DNA from: Pseudolabrys taiwanensis
GTDB taxonomy: Bacteria > Pseudomonadota > Alphaproteobacteria > Rhizobiales > Xanthobacteraceae
Direction: 5' to 3'
DNA length: 64,000 nucleotides
NCBI RefSeq assembly: GCF_003367395.1
Contig: NZ_CP031417.1
Coordinates: forward strand, 1,488,001 to 1,552,000
This document shows positions 55,417-64,000 of the stretch, in pieces. Under the pieces are notes generated by a model. The model made no database searches and had not been told where the DNA came from. It was given only the letters and a program-made list of their open reading frames with translations. Every line of letters begins with the position of its first letter. Position 1 is the first letter of the stretch. A program made the position numbers and the translations under genes.

Positions 55417-56394
55417 ATGCTGATCACGCGTCGTACCGCCCTCGGCGGTCTTGTTGCCGCTGCCGCTATTCGTCCGGCTTTTGCCGCGCCGGAAAAGGTC
55501 ACCTATCTCTTTCCGGCGCCGGGCTTCCTGCCCGCCTTCCTGCCCTTCCAGCTCGCGCTCAAGCGCGGCTATTTCACCAAGAACAACCTCGAAGTGACCT
55601 TCCAGACCGGCCGCGGCGGCGCTGACGTCGCCAAGCAGGTCGGCGTCGGCAACGCCGATCTCGGCGGCGGCCTTGGCGAGACATCGATGATCGTGCGCCC
55701 GAACGATCTGCCGGTGCGCGCGGTGGCGCAGCTCGGCTCGCATCCCTTGTTCAAGCTGGTCACGCGCAAGGAGAGCAACGTCAAGTCGCCGAAGGACCTC
55801 GTCGGCAAGAAGCTCGGCGTCATCGGCTATCAGGACACCGGCTACTACGCCCTGCTCGCGGTGCTCGCCGCCAACGGCATCAAGCGCGACCAGCTCGAGA
55901 TCCAGGCCGTCGGTCCGGCCGGGGTCACGCAGCTCATGATTGCCAAGTCACTCGACGGCATCATGGCGACGCCGGAATGGGCGATCGACATCGAGAAGGG
56001 CGGCGTCGCCCTCGACTACTTCGACGTCGAGAAGACCTTCCCCGCCATGGCGCAGGCCATCCTCTCCTCCGACAAATTCATTAAGGAGCGTCCGGAAGCG
56101 GTGCGCGGCTTCGTGCATGCGGTGCTGCAGGCGGTGCGCGATTGCATGGCCGACCAGGATTCCGCGGTGAAGGACTACGTCGCCGCGGTGCCGCAGCACG
56201 CCGGCAAGGAAGCCTATCTCAAGGAAATTCTCGGCCGCTACGTGAAGGACGTCTACGCCACGGAGCCCGCCTCCGCGCTCGGCACCTTCGATCCGAAGCG
56301 TCTCGCGACCGTGCAGAAGTTCTACGTCGAGAACCAGATCATCCAGAAGGCCGTGCCGGTGGAAGATCTCTACACCAACGACTTCGTCAAGTAA
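55417..56394 (+). CDS. ABC transporter substrate-binding protein (NMT1/SsuA family)
   Basis: The 325-residue receptor starts with a twin-arginine type signal (TRRTALGGLVAAAAIRPAFA). The mature protein has LPFQLALKRGYFTKNNL, NADLGGGLGETSMIVRPN and IGYQDTGYYALLAVLAANG. It delivers the ligand, probably an organic acid or sulfonate-like aromatic, to the permease encoded next. Nearly the same protein is encoded without transporter partners at 41103-42086. Confidence 0.94.
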   Translation: MLITRRTALGGLVAAAAIRPAFAAPEKVTYLFPAPGFLPAFLPFQLALKRGYFTKNNLEVTFQTGRGGADVAKQVGVGNADLGGGLGETSMIVRPNDLPVRAVAQLGSHPLFKLVTRKESNVKSPKDLVGKKLGVIGYQDTGYYALLAVLAANGIKRDQLEIQAVGPAGVTQLMIAKSLDGIMATPEWAIDIEKGGVALDYFDVEKTFPAMAQAILSSDKFIKERPEAVRGFVHAVLQAVRDCMADQDSAVKDYVAAVPQHAGKEAYLKEILGRYVKDVYATEPASALGTFDPKRLATVQKFYVENQIIQKAVPVEDLYTNDFVK

Positions 56395-56399
56395 GAACC

Positions 56400-57263
56400 A
56401 TGAGCACCGCGATGTCCAACGAGGCGACGCCCTCGGTCCAAGACCGCCTCTCGCCCCGCGCCATACTGGCGCGGGGTCTCTGGCGGCGCGGCGCCGCGGT
56501 GCCGCTCGCCAGCCTCGCCGTCGCGATCATCGTTCTGGTCGCGTGGCAATATCTACCGCCGGCGCTCGGCGTGCCGAAATACATCATCCCGCGCGTCACC
56601 GATTTGTCGAGCGAGATGGTGCGCATGTGGTTCCAGGAGAACCTGCTCAAGCACTTCATCTCGACCGCGTCGATGTCGATCCTCGGCTTCGTGCTCGGTG
56701 GCCTGCTCGGCGCCGTTGTCGGCTACGCGCTCGGCCTGCTGCCGACCTGGGAGAAGGTGCTGTCGCCTTATATCCTGGCGCTGCAGATCGCGCCGAAGGT
56801 CGCCTTCGCGCCGCTGTTCATCTTGTGGTTCGGCTACAACGCCTGGCCCAAGCTGATCGTGACGATCCTGGTCGTGTTCTTCCCGATCCTGGTGAACGTG
56901 CTGCAGGCGATGCGGGTGATGGACCGCGATCTGGTCAACCTCGCCCGCGCCTACAACATGAGCAAGGCAAAGATATTCATGAAGGTCATGCTGCCCTACT
57001 CGATGCCGAACCTGATGGCCGGCCTGCGCATCGGCGCGACGCTCGCCGTCATCGGCATCACGGTCGGTGAGCTGGTCGGCGGCGAGATCGGCCTCGGCTA
57101 TCTCATCAGCTTCGGTCAGGGCCAGGCCAACACGGCGATGGTGTTCGATGCCATCGGTCTGCTCACCGTGATCGGCATCGTCATGTACTGGGCCGTCACC
57201 GCCATCGAAACCCGCGTGCTGCACTATGTGCCGCGCGCATCGGAGAGCCGTCCGCAGCCATGA
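56400..57263 (+). CDS. NitT/TauT-family ABC transporter permease
   Basis: The 287-residue permease has about six membrane segments, preceded by a soluble 35-residue N-terminus. The coupling loop is around MDRDLVNLARAYNMSKAKIF, followed by LPYSMPNLMAGLRIG, typical of SsuC/TauC. Only one permease gene is present, so it would form a homodimer, unlike the importer at 26806-29182. It starts five bases after the receptor stop and overlaps the hydrolase gene by four bases. Confidence 0.93.
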   Translation: MSTAMSNEATPSVQDRLSPRAILARGLWRRGAAVPLASLAVAIIVLVAWQYLPPALGVPKYIIPRVTDLSSEMVRMWFQENLLKHFISTASMSILGFVLGGLLGAVVGYALGLLPTWEKVLSPYILALQIAPKVAFAPLFILWFGYNAWPKLIVTILVVFFPILVNVLQAMRVMDRDLVNLARAYNMSKAKIFMKVMLPYSMPNLMAGLRIGATLAVIGITVGELVGGEIGLGYLISFGQGQANTAMVFDAIGLLTVIGIVMYWAVTAIETRVLHYVPRASESRPQP

Positions 57264-58096
57264 CGATCGCCGCCGACATCGCGCGCGCGACGCCCGGCTA
57301 TGTCGCCGGCATCGGCTTCCTGCGTCGCCCCGCCCGGGGTGGCGCGGGCTTGCCGCTGGTGCTGCTGCACGGCATCGGCAGCAACGCCAAGAGCTACACC
57401 GGGTTGATGGCGGCGCTGCCGCCGGCGCTCGACGTCATCGCCTGGAATGCGCCAGGCTACGCGACGTCGCAGCCGCTGACCGTTGCCGCCCCCACCCCGC
57501 GCGATTATGCCCAGGCCCTCGCCAAGCTGCTCGATGGGCTCGGCCTGACGCGGATCGTGCTGGCCGGTCACTCGCTCGGCTGCCTGTTCGCGGCGAGCTT
57601 TGCGACGCTCTATCCCTCGCGCGTTGCGTCGCTCGCGCTGTTGTCGCCCGCGCTCGGCTACAAGATCGCCCCGGGCGAAACGCTGCCGCCCAAGGTGCAG
57701 GCCCGCATCGACGAGATCGAGACGCTCGGCCCCGAAGCGTTCGCCGCGCAGCGTGCGGCGCGCCTCGTGTTCGAGCCCGAACGCAAGCCGCAGGTGCTCG
57801 CCTCCGTGCGCGAGGCCATGGCGGCGGTCAATCCGCCCGGTTACGCACAGGCCGTGCGCGCGCTCGGCGCCGGCGATTTGCTGGCCGACGCGGCACAGAT
57901 CACCGCGCCCACACTCGTCGCCGTCGGTGCCGAGGACGTCATCACGCCGCCCGCCAACGCCCGCGCGACCTACGATGCACTGCCGAACGGCGCCGGCTAT
58001 CACGAGATCGCGGGCACCGGTCACGCCATGCCGCAAGAAAATCCGGCGGCCGTCGCGGCGCTGCTTGCCGAACTGATCGAGGCCGGCCATGGCTGA
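57260..58096 (+). CDS. Alpha/beta hydrolase
   Basis: The 278-residue alpha/beta-hydrolase has the oxyanion HGIGSN, nucleophile elbow GHSLG with S105, an acid in GAEDVITPP and catalytic His in GTGHAMP. The layout resembles ring-cleavage-product hydrolases and enol-lactonases of aromatic pathways as well as NicD-type deformylases. In this cluster it may cleave the ring-fission product or a substrate ester or amide. It overlaps the permease before it and the IclR gene after it (8 bases), so it is firmly in the operon. Confidence 0.9.
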   Translation: MTIAADIARATPGYVAGIGFLRRPARGGAGLPLVLLHGIGSNAKSYTGLMAALPPALDVIAWNAPGYATSQPLTVAAPTPRDYAQALAKLLDGLGLTRIVLAGHSLGCLFAASFATLYPSRVASLALLSPALGYKIAPGETLPPKVQARIDEIETLGPEAFAAQRAARLVFEPERKPQVLASVREAMAAVNPPGYAQAVRALGAGDLLADAAQITAPTLVAVGAEDVITPPANARATYDALPNGAGYHEIAGTGHAMPQENPAAVAALLAELIEAGHG

Positions 58097-58964
58097 AAAG
58101 CACGCCGCCGAAACGGAAGAGCGCGACGACGGCCTTTACATTTCGCCGCCGGTGCAACGTGCCGCGCGTCTGCTGCGCCATATCGCCGAGGGCGATCGCG
58201 TCACCAACATGTCGCGCACGGCGCGCGAGCTCGGCATCAACCGCACCACATTGCTACGCCTGTTGCACACGCTGGAAGCCGAACGCTTCATCGAGCCGCG
58301 GCCCGAGGGCCAGGGTTGGCGCATCGGCGTCGGCCTCATCGGCATCACGGCGCAGGCCTTCTTCTCCGAGGACCTGGTGCAGATCTCGGTGCCGGTGCTG
58401 ACGCGGCTCGCCGAGAACCTGAGCCTCTCCGCCCATCTCGGCGTGCTCGATGGCCTCGAGATCGTCTACATCGTGCGCCGCGTACCGAACCACGCTTTCG
58501 CCAGCAATATCCGCATCGGCAGCCGCCTGCCCGCGCACGCCGCCAATATGGGCCGCATCATGCTCGCGCATATGCCGCCCGACCGCGTCGATCGCATGTA
58601 TGCCGGCGCGGTGCTCAAGGCAGTGACGCCGCATACCTCGGTAACCTTGGCGCAGCTGCACGCCCAACTCGACGCCGACCGCATCGCCGGCCTCGCCTGG
58701 AGCGACGGCAACTACGAAGCCGGCATCAGTTCGGTCGCGGCCGCGATCTTCGACGCGACCGGCACGCCGATTGCCGCGCTCAATGTGAGCGGCCATGCCG
58801 CCGACTTCGCCGGCACCGCGCGCCACACGCAGATTGGCGCGCAGGTGCAAACCGCGGCGGCCGAGATTTCGCAACGGCTCGGCTGGCACGGCGCGACCGC
58901 CGCGCGCGCCGAAGCGAGAGCGGTCGATCGTTCGCGGCGTACATCGTCGCCCGTCGCAAATTGA
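58089..58964 (+). CDS. IclR-family transcriptional regulator
   Basis: The 291-residue IclR has its winged helix at about residues 15-75 (MSRTARELGINRTTLLRLLH) and an effector domain with LSLSAHLGVLDGLEIVYIV and AGISSVAAAIFDATG. It is the second IclR protein of the cluster and lies inside the right-arm operon, overlapping the hydrolase gene. It may control the downstream half of the pathway or act together with the divergent IclR at 52215. Confidence 0.92.
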   Translation: MAEKHAAETEERDDGLYISPPVQRAARLLRHIAEGDRVTNMSRTARELGINRTTLLRLLHTLEAERFIEPRPEGQGWRIGVGLIGITAQAFFSEDLVQISVPVLTRLAENLSLSAHLGVLDGLEIVYIVRRVPNHAFASNIRIGSRLPAHAANMGRIMLAHMPPDRVDRMYAGAVLKAVTPHTSVTLAQLHAQLDADRIAGLAWSDGNYEAGISSVAAAIFDATGTPIAALNVSGHAADFAGTARHTQIGAQVQTAAAEISQRLGWHGATAARAEARAVDRSRRTSSPVAN

Positions 58965-58974
58965 GGGTACGGCT

Positions 58975-59766
58975 TTGGACTTGGGACTGAGCAACAGCGT
59001 CGCGGTGGTCACGGGCGGAAGCTCGGGCATCGGCTTGGCCACGGCGAAAATCCTCATCGCCGAAGGCGCCCGCGTCGCCATCTGCGGCCGCGATGCCGCG
59101 CGCCTCGCCGCCGCCAAGGAAAAGCTCGACGCCATTAAGCCGGGCGCGGCCCTCGCCGAAGTCTGCGATGTGCTGAACGCCGACGCGGTGAAAGCCTTCG
59201 CCGACAAAGTCGCGGCCTGGGGCGGCAGCAAGCTCGATTTGCTTGTCAACAATGCCGGTCAGGGCCGCGTCTCGACCTTCGCCAACACCACCGACGCGCA
59301 ATGGCGCGAGGAGCTCGATCTCAAGTTCTTCAGCCAGATCCTGCCGATCCGCGCCTTCAAGCCGCTGCTCGACGCGGCGCCGGCGCCGGCCATCGTCGCG
59401 GTCAATTCGCTGCTGTCGCTGCAGCCCGAGGCGCACATGGTCTGCACCTCGGCGGCGCGCGCGGGCGTGCAGAACCTGCTCAAGTCGCTCGCGACCGAGT
59501 TCGCACCGCACATCCGCGTCAACACGATCCTGATCGGCCTCGTCGATAGCGGTCAGTGGCAGCGCCGCTTCGAAGCGCGCACCGACAAAACGCAGACGCG
59601 CGAAGCGTGGTACGGCGCGCTTGCGCGCGACAAGAAGATCCCGTTGCAGCGGCTGGGCGAACCTGAAGAGCCCGCCCGCGCCATCGTCTTCCTCGGCTCA
59701 CAAGCCGCCAGCTACATCACCGGCGCCAGCCTCGAAATCTCGGGCGGCGTTTCGCGCTTTATCTAG
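58975..59766 (+). CDS. Short-chain dehydrogenase/reductase with altered active site
   Basis: The 263-residue SDR starts at TTG 58975, with GAGGG seven bases upstream. The cofactor motif GGSSGIG (14-20) and NNAG are intact, and SGGVSRFI closes the fold. The catalytic YxxxK is replaced: the aligned stretch reads T158-SAA-R162 in VCTSAARAGV. The Ser position (S145/S148) may remain. It could bind NAD(P) but use another base, or be non-catalytic. Between IclR and the ThDP enzyme, with short gaps. Confidence 0.88.
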   Translation: MDLGLSNSVAVVTGGSSGIGLATAKILIAEGARVAICGRDAARLAAAKEKLDAIKPGAALAEVCDVLNADAVKAFADKVAAWGGSKLDLLVNNAGQGRVSTFANTTDAQWREELDLKFFSQILPIRAFKPLLDAAPAPAIVAVNSLLSLQPEAHMVCTSAARAGVQNLLKSLATEFAPHIRVNTILIGLVDSGQWQRRFEARTDKTQTREAWYGALARDKKIPLQRLGEPEEPARAIVFLGSQAASYITGASLEISGGVSRFI

Positions 59767-59784
59767 GACCGGGCAACGAAGGCC

Positions 59785-61485
59785 ATGAAATTCTCCGTCA
59801 TCACCGCCGAGCGCGCCTCACCACCGACCCATGCGCTTCAGAGCGAACCGGTCGGCGACGCCATCGCACGCGCCCTCGCCGACATGGGCGTCACCACCGT
59901 GTTCGGGGTGATCTCGATTCATAACATGCCGATCCTCGACGCGATCGCGCGCCATGGCCGCATCCGCTTCGTGCCAGCGCGCGGCGAAGCCGGCGCCATG
60001 AACATGGCCGACGCTTACGCCCGTGTGTCGCGCTCGCTCGGCGTCGCCATCACCTCGACCGGCACCGCGGCGGGTAACGCCGCCGGCTCGCAGGTCGAAG
60101 CCCTCACCGCCGGTTCGCCGGTGCTGCATATCACCACGCAGGTCGACCGCGAATTCGCCGACCGCGATCGCGCCGCCATCCATGACGTGCCGCGTCAGCC
60201 GGACATGCTGAAGGCGATCAGCAAGTGCTATCTGCGCGTCTGGGAGCCGGCCGCCGCCATCGACACGCTCGTCGCCGCGGCGCGCGAAGCCATCAGCGCG
60301 CCGAGCGGGCCCGTGACCCTGGAGATTCCGGTCGACGTCCAACGCAGCATGGTGCCGCTGCGCACGCTGAATGGCATGCCGCCAGCGGTACGCCGCGACG
60401 CCGACAGCGCGCAGCTCGATGTTCTGGCCGAACGCGTGCGCAAGGCCAAGCGGCCGATGCTGTGGCTCGGCGGCGGCGCGCGGGGCGCGGCGGAAGCGGC
60501 GACCGCCCTCGCCGATCGCGGCTTCGGCATCGTCACCTCGACCAACGGCCGCGCCGTCGTGCCGGAGGATCATCCGCACAGCCTCGGCGCTTTCAACATG
60601 ACGCGCGAGGCGATGGAGATCTATGCCCGCACCGATCTTCTGATCGTGGTCGGCTCGCGCCTGCGCGGCAACGAAACCCAGAACAACCGCATGCCGCTGC
60701 CGCCGATCGTCCAGATCGACGCCGATCCGACGCAGGCCGCGCGCAATTATCCGGTCGACATGTTCATCGACGCCGACGCGGAGCTCGCGCTCGAGGGCCT
60801 TCTCGCGCGGCTGCCCGCCAAGCTCGACGCCGACGCGACCTTCCTTGCCGATATCGGCGCCGCGCGCGCCCGCGCCGAAGCGACGCTGCGCAACGGCCTC
60901 GGCCCCTATAGCGCGCTCGCCGACACGATCCGCGATCGTGTGTTCAAGAACGGCCACCCTTGGGTGCGCGACGTCACCATCTCCAACAGCACCTTCGGCA
61001 ACCGTTATGTGCGCATCGCCGCGCCCCACTTGGGCGTGCATGCGCTCGGCGGCGGCATCGGCCAAGGCATCGCCATGGGCATCGGTGCGGCTTTGGCCGG
61101 TGGGCCTGCCAAGACCGTGACGCTGCTCGGCGACGGCGGCGCGCAATTGATGATCGGCGAGTTCGCCACCGCGGTCGAGATGCAGGCCGACATGGTGTTC
61201 GTGCTGATGAACGACAAAGGCTACGGCGTCATCCGCAACATCCAGGACGCGCAGTACGGCAGCCGTCACGTCTATTCCAACATCCTGACGCCGGACTTCG
61301 CGCTCATCGCCCAGGCGGTCGGCCTGCCGCACGAACGCATCGCCGACATTGCGCAGTTCGAGGCCGCCTTCGACCGCGCGCTCGCCACCAAGGGCCCGCG
61401 CCTGATCGAAATCGACATGGTCGCGATCGGCCCGTTCAGCCAGAGCTTTGCCGGCCCGCCGGCCGGCGCCGCGGGGAATTCCTGA
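59785..61485 (+). CDS. Thiamine-diphosphate-dependent enzyme, 2-oxo acid decarboxylase-like
   Basis: The 566-residue ThDP enzyme has a PYR domain with E68 in PARGEAGAMNMADAYAR (the usual preceding His is Gly), a central domain with SRLRGNETQNNRMPLPP, and a PP domain with LLGDGGAQLMIGEF to LMNDKGYGVIRN, the metal and cofactor motif. The family holds acetolactate synthase, benzoylformate decarboxylase and similar enzymes. The aldehyde dehydrogenase gene overlapping its stop (TGATG) suggests that it makes an aldehyde from a 2-oxo acid. It is distinct from the ThDP protein at 24970. Confidence 0.88.
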   Translation: MKFSVITAERASPPTHALQSEPVGDAIARALADMGVTTVFGVISIHNMPILDAIARHGRIRFVPARGEAGAMNMADAYARVSRSLGVAITSTGTAAGNAAGSQVEALTAGSPVLHITTQVDREFADRDRAAIHDVPRQPDMLKAISKCYLRVWEPAAAIDTLVAAAREAISAPSGPVTLEIPVDVQRSMVPLRTLNGMPPAVRRDADSAQLDVLAERVRKAKRPMLWLGGGARGAAEAATALADRGFGIVTSTNGRAVVPEDHPHSLGAFNMTREAMEIYARTDLLIVVGSRLRGNETQNNRMPLPPIVQIDADPTQAARNYPVDMFIDADAELALEGLLARLPAKLDADATFLADIGAARARAEATLRNGLGPYSALADTIRDRVFKNGHPWVRDVTISNSTFGNRYVRIAAPHLGVHALGGGIGQGIAMGIGAALAGGPAKTVTLLGDGGAQLMIGEFATAVEMQADMVFVLMNDKGYGVIRNIQDAQYGSRHVYSNILTPDFALIAQAVGLPHERIADIAQFEAAFDRALATKGPRLIEIDMVAIGPFSQSFAGPPAGAAGNS

Positions 61486-62975
61486 TGGACCAGGCCGTCA
61501 CCTTCCAGGACAAGCTGTATATCGGCGGCGAATGGCGTCGCGGCGGTGGCGCCGAGATCGCGTCCAACTTCCCGGCCGACGGCTCGGTCAACACCAAGCT
61601 GGCCGGCGCCTCGCTGGAGGACACCGACCTCGCCATCGCGCGCGCACAGGAAGCGGTCAACGATCCCAAGTGGCGCAAGCTGCTGCCGCATGAACGCGCG
61701 ACGTTCCTTTACAAGATCTCGGAAGGCATCGCCCGCAACGCCGACCGCATCTCGCATGTGCAGTCGCGCGACACCGGCAAGACCCTGACCGAAACGCGCG
61801 CCCTGGCGCTCAGCGCCGCCGGCACCTTCCGCTATATGGCGGCGGCGCTCGAGACGGCGGAAGACGCCCTCACCCCCGCGCGCGGCAACTACCTGACCAT
61901 GTCGGTCTACGAGCCGCTCGGCGTCACCGCCGGCATCACGCCGTGGAATTCGCCGATCGCCTCCGACGCGCAGAAGGTCGCGCCCGCGCTCGCCGCCGGC
62001 AACGCCATCCTGCTCAAGCCGTCGTCCTGGAGCCCGCTGGTCTGTCTCGAACTCGCGCGCATCATCGACGAGGCCGGCCTGCCGAAAGGCCTATTCTCGA
62101 CCTTGCCCGGCGCGGGCGCAATCGTCGGCGAACGGCTGGTGACGCATCCGGCCATCCGCAAGGTGTCCTTCACCGGCGGCACCGAGACGGGCCGCGATAT
62201 TGCGCGCAAGGCCGCCGACAAGCTGATGCCGGTGTCGCTCGAACTGGGCGGCAAGTCGCCGACCATCGTCTTCGCCGACGCCGATCTCGATCTTGCCGTC
62301 GCCGGCGTGATGTTCGGCGTGTTCTCCTCGACCGGGCAGTCCTGCATCGCCGGCTCGCGCCTGTTCGTCGAGCGATCGATCTACGATGCGTTCGTTGCCA
62401 AGCTGGTCGCGGCGACCGAGCGGCTGCGCGTCGGCCATCCGTTCGAAGCGACGACACAAGTCGCCCCGCTGATCCGGCCGAAGCATCGCGACGAGGTCGA
62501 GGGCCACGTCAAGCGCGCCCGCGAAGACGGCGGCAAGGTGCTGACCGGCGGCGAGCGCCCCACCGGCACCGGCTATGCCGACGGTACCTATTATCGTCCG
62601 ACCATCATCGCCGGTCTCGGCAACGACAGCCGGTTATGCCGTGAGGAAGTGTTCGGTCCGGTGCTTGCTGTGCTGCCGTTCGACAACGAGGACGATCTCG
62701 TCGCCCAATCGAACGACAACAGCTACGGCCTCGCCTGCGGCATCTACACCCGCGACTTCCCCAAGGCGTGGCGGATCGCGCGCGCGATCGACACCGGCAC
62801 GGTGTGGATCAACACCTACAAGCAGTTCTCGATTTCGACGCCGTTCGGCGGCACCAAGGATTCCGGTCTCGGCCGCGAGAAGGGCCGCGAAGGCATCCGG
62901 GCCTGGATGGCGCAGAAGTCGCTGTATTGCGATCTGAGCGAAGCACCCCATCCTTGGGCCAAAAGCGCGTTGTGA
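61485..62975 (+). CDS. NAD(P)-dependent aldehyde dehydrogenase
   Basis: The 496-residue aldehyde dehydrogenase has catalytic C287 in STGQSCIAG, general base E253 in LELGGKSP, the cofactor motif SFTGGTETG and the C-terminal PFGGTKDSGLGREKG. All key residues are present. ATG 61485 overlaps the ThDP enzyme stop. It probably oxidises the aldehyde made by that enzyme to a carboxylic acid for the ring-attacking steps. Betaine aldehyde-like and benzaldehyde-like enzymes share this length. Confidence 0.95.
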   Translation: MDQAVTFQDKLYIGGEWRRGGGAEIASNFPADGSVNTKLAGASLEDTDLAIARAQEAVNDPKWRKLLPHERATFLYKISEGIARNADRISHVQSRDTGKTLTETRALALSAAGTFRYMAAALETAEDALTPARGNYLTMSVYEPLGVTAGITPWNSPIASDAQKVAPALAAGNAILLKPSSWSPLVCLELARIIDEAGLPKGLFSTLPGAGAIVGERLVTHPAIRKVSFTGGTETGRDIARKAADKLMPVSLELGGKSPTIVFADADLDLAVAGVMFGVFSSTGQSCIAGSRLFVERSIYDAFVAKLVAATERLRVGHPFEATTQVAPLIRPKHRDEVEGHVKRAREDGGKVLTGGERPTGTGYADGTYYRPTIIAGLGNDSRLCREEVFGPVLAVLPFDNEDDLVAQSNDNSYGLACGIYTRDFPKAWRIARAIDTGTVWINTYKQFSISTPFGGTKDSGLGREKGREGIRAWMAQKSLYCDLSEAPHPWAKSAL

Positions 62976-62984
62976 GGATCGAGG

Positions 62985-63980
62985 ATGGCGGACGTGGCGG
63001 AGTTGACTGAGCCTGTGACCATGACGGCACCACGTGCGGGCGAACAGACCTTCGAGGCGCGCGTACGCGCGCTGATCTGGGAGGCGCCGGGCGTGCTGTC
63101 GCTCGAGCTCGCCGCGCCCGATGGCGGCGCATTGCCGGCGTTCGAGCCCGGCGCGCATATCGATCTGAAGCTGCCCGACGGCACGTTGCGGCAATATTCG
63201 CTGTGCGGCGATCCCAACGACCTGTCGCATTACCGGCTCGGCATCCGCGCGGTCTCGGGCGGCATGTCGTCGGGCTATGTCCATCGCAAGCTCCGCCCCG
63301 GCGATCTCGTCACCGTCAGCGCGCCGCGCAACAATTTCCCGCTCGTCGAGGCCAAGCACTACATCTTCGTCGCGGGCGGCATCGGCGTCACGCCCTTCAT
63401 CCCGATGATGCGCGAAGTGAGCGCCAAGCACGGCTCCTTCACCCTGCTCTACTGCAACAAGCGTAACGAAGACGCGCCGTTCCTCAACGAGATCAAGAAG
63501 CTCGGCGGCGAACTCTCCCTGCACGCGTCCGAAGCCGGCACGCGGCTCGACGTCGCGCAGCGGCTGACCGCGGTGGAGAAGGACGCGGTCATCTACTGTT
63601 GCGGCCCCGAGAAGCTGATGCTCGCGGTCGAGGAAGCAACCGCCGCGTGGCCGGAAGGCACCGTGCATTTCGAGTGGTTCGCGCCGCGCGCGCGGCCGGA
63701 AGACGAAGTCAGCGGCGCGTTCGAGGTCGTATGCGAGCGCTCCGGCCTGACCGTGACGGTGCCGCCCGATAAGTCGATCCTCGACGTGCTCACCGAAGCC
63801 GGCATCGATATCCCGCGCTCCTGCGAGCAAGGCATTTGCGGCACCTGCGAGGTGCGCGTGATCTCCGGCGACATCGACCACCGCGACAGCATCCTGTCGT
63901 CGTCCGAGCGCGCCGCCAATCAGACGATGATGACCTGCGTGTCGCGCGCGAAGAGCGGACGGCTGGTGCTCGACATCTGA
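62985..63980 (+). CDS. Oxygenase reductase component (FMN / NAD / plant-type 2Fe-2S, VanB-like)
   Basis: The 331-residue protein has the phthalate dioxygenase reductase order. The FMN-binding barrel carries RQYSL at 69-73, the NAD domain has GGIGVTP at 131-137 and CCGPEKLM near 205, and the C-terminal ferredoxin has C280, C285, C288 and C318. It takes electrons from NADH to a Rieske oxygenase or O-demethylase. No oxygenase component is in the window; the gene ends 20 bases before the edge, so the partner is probably the next gene. The start is ATG 62985 with GAGGATCGAGG upstream. Confidence 0.93.
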   Translation: MADVAELTEPVTMTAPRAGEQTFEARVRALIWEAPGVLSLELAAPDGGALPAFEPGAHIDLKLPDGTLRQYSLCGDPNDLSHYRLGIRAVSGGMSSGYVHRKLRPGDLVTVSAPRNNFPLVEAKHYIFVAGGIGVTPFIPMMREVSAKHGSFTLLYCNKRNEDAPFLNEIKKLGGELSLHASEAGTRLDVAQRLTAVEKDAVIYCCGPEKLMLAVEEATAAWPEGTVHFEWFAPRARPEDEVSGAFEVVCERSGLTVTVPPDKSILDVLTEAGIDIPRSCEQGICGTCEVRVISGDIDHRDSILSSSERAANQTMMTCVSRAKSGRLVLDI

Positions 63981-64000
63981 CGCAGGACGAAAAAGGACGA

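Noticed and set aside
59818..61332. 504-codon open frame on the - strand
   Set aside because: Antisense to the second ThDP enzyme gene; no motif of its own.

Overview
The window is a dense, GC-rich stretch of bacterial chromosome with short intergenic gaps, many ATGA/TGATG overlaps, and GTG/TTG starts behind good Shine-Dalgarno sequences. The gene content points to an alphaproteobacterium of the Hyphomicrobiales, in the Bradyrhizobium/Xanthobacteraceae neighbourhood. The pointers are many solute-binding-protein paralogues, a TctC-type binding protein, an alphaproteobacterial-type EF-P, a BigR/SqrR-like ArsR repressor, a flagellin of the rhizobial type, and REP-like GCGGG hairpins between genes. 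This placement is inference; there is no rRNA, tRNA, CRISPR array, insertion sequence, phage gene or replication origin that I can support. No gap exceeds about 300 bases. The three largest (8351-8606, 47511-47766, 53079-53374) hold, in order, nothing I recognise, two REP-like hairpins, and a divergent regulatory region.

Layout. (1) 1-6875: a leftward operon (molybdenum hydroxylase large subunit, 3-hydroxyanthranilate 3,4-dioxygenase, two branched-chain-type binding proteins around a metallo-beta-lactamase-fold hydrolase) faces a LysR regulator across a promoter with two perfect palindromes. (2) 6872-8753: a lone flagellin and a tiny membrane protein. (3) 8782-11633: a 3-hydroxybenzoate/gentisate module (FAD 6-hydroxylase, gentisate 1,2-dioxygenase, MarR regulator) with a 13-bp inverted-repeat operator. 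(4) 11808-14609: the EF-P beta-lysylation set epmB, epmA, efp. (5) 14664-18851: a LysR protein with two tandem helix-turn-helix domains, divergent from an amidohydrolase / Pht5-like / TctC operon. (6) 18996-23680: cell-wall enzymes (M23-like protein, MltB-type transglycosylase), a small exported protein and an MFS carrier. (7) 23802-30277: LysR, a ThDP enzyme and a NitT/TauT-type ABC ATPase plus two permeases, with a convergent Pht5-like gene. (8) 30452-47510: mostly housekeeping or mixed genes. These include a SqrR-like repressor, an RraA-fold protein, queC with a queuosine-precursor transporter, aldo/keto reductases, isovaleryl-CoA dehydrogenase, a GST with its LysR, an orphan ABC binding protein, an EAL protein, MgtE and two NodB-type deacetylases. 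(9) 47767-63980: a DUF3830-like gene, then a roughly 15-kb bidirectional catabolic cluster around an IclR regulator.

The last region is the best candidate for an undescribed system. One arm runs leftward from IclR: cupin, two-domain extradiol-dioxygenase-like protein, an unrecognised small protein, SDR and a NicC-like FAD monooxygenase. The other arm runs rightward: ABC ATPase, second FAD monooxygenase, 30-codon mini-ORF, binding protein, permease, alpha/beta hydrolase, second IclR, an SDR with an altered active site, ThDP enzyme, aldehyde dehydrogenase and a ferredoxin-type oxygenase reductase, running to the window edge. Uptake, side-chain decarboxylation and oxidation, ring hydroxylation and ring cleavage of an aromatic acid would fit these parts. 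The substrate cannot be read from the sequence.
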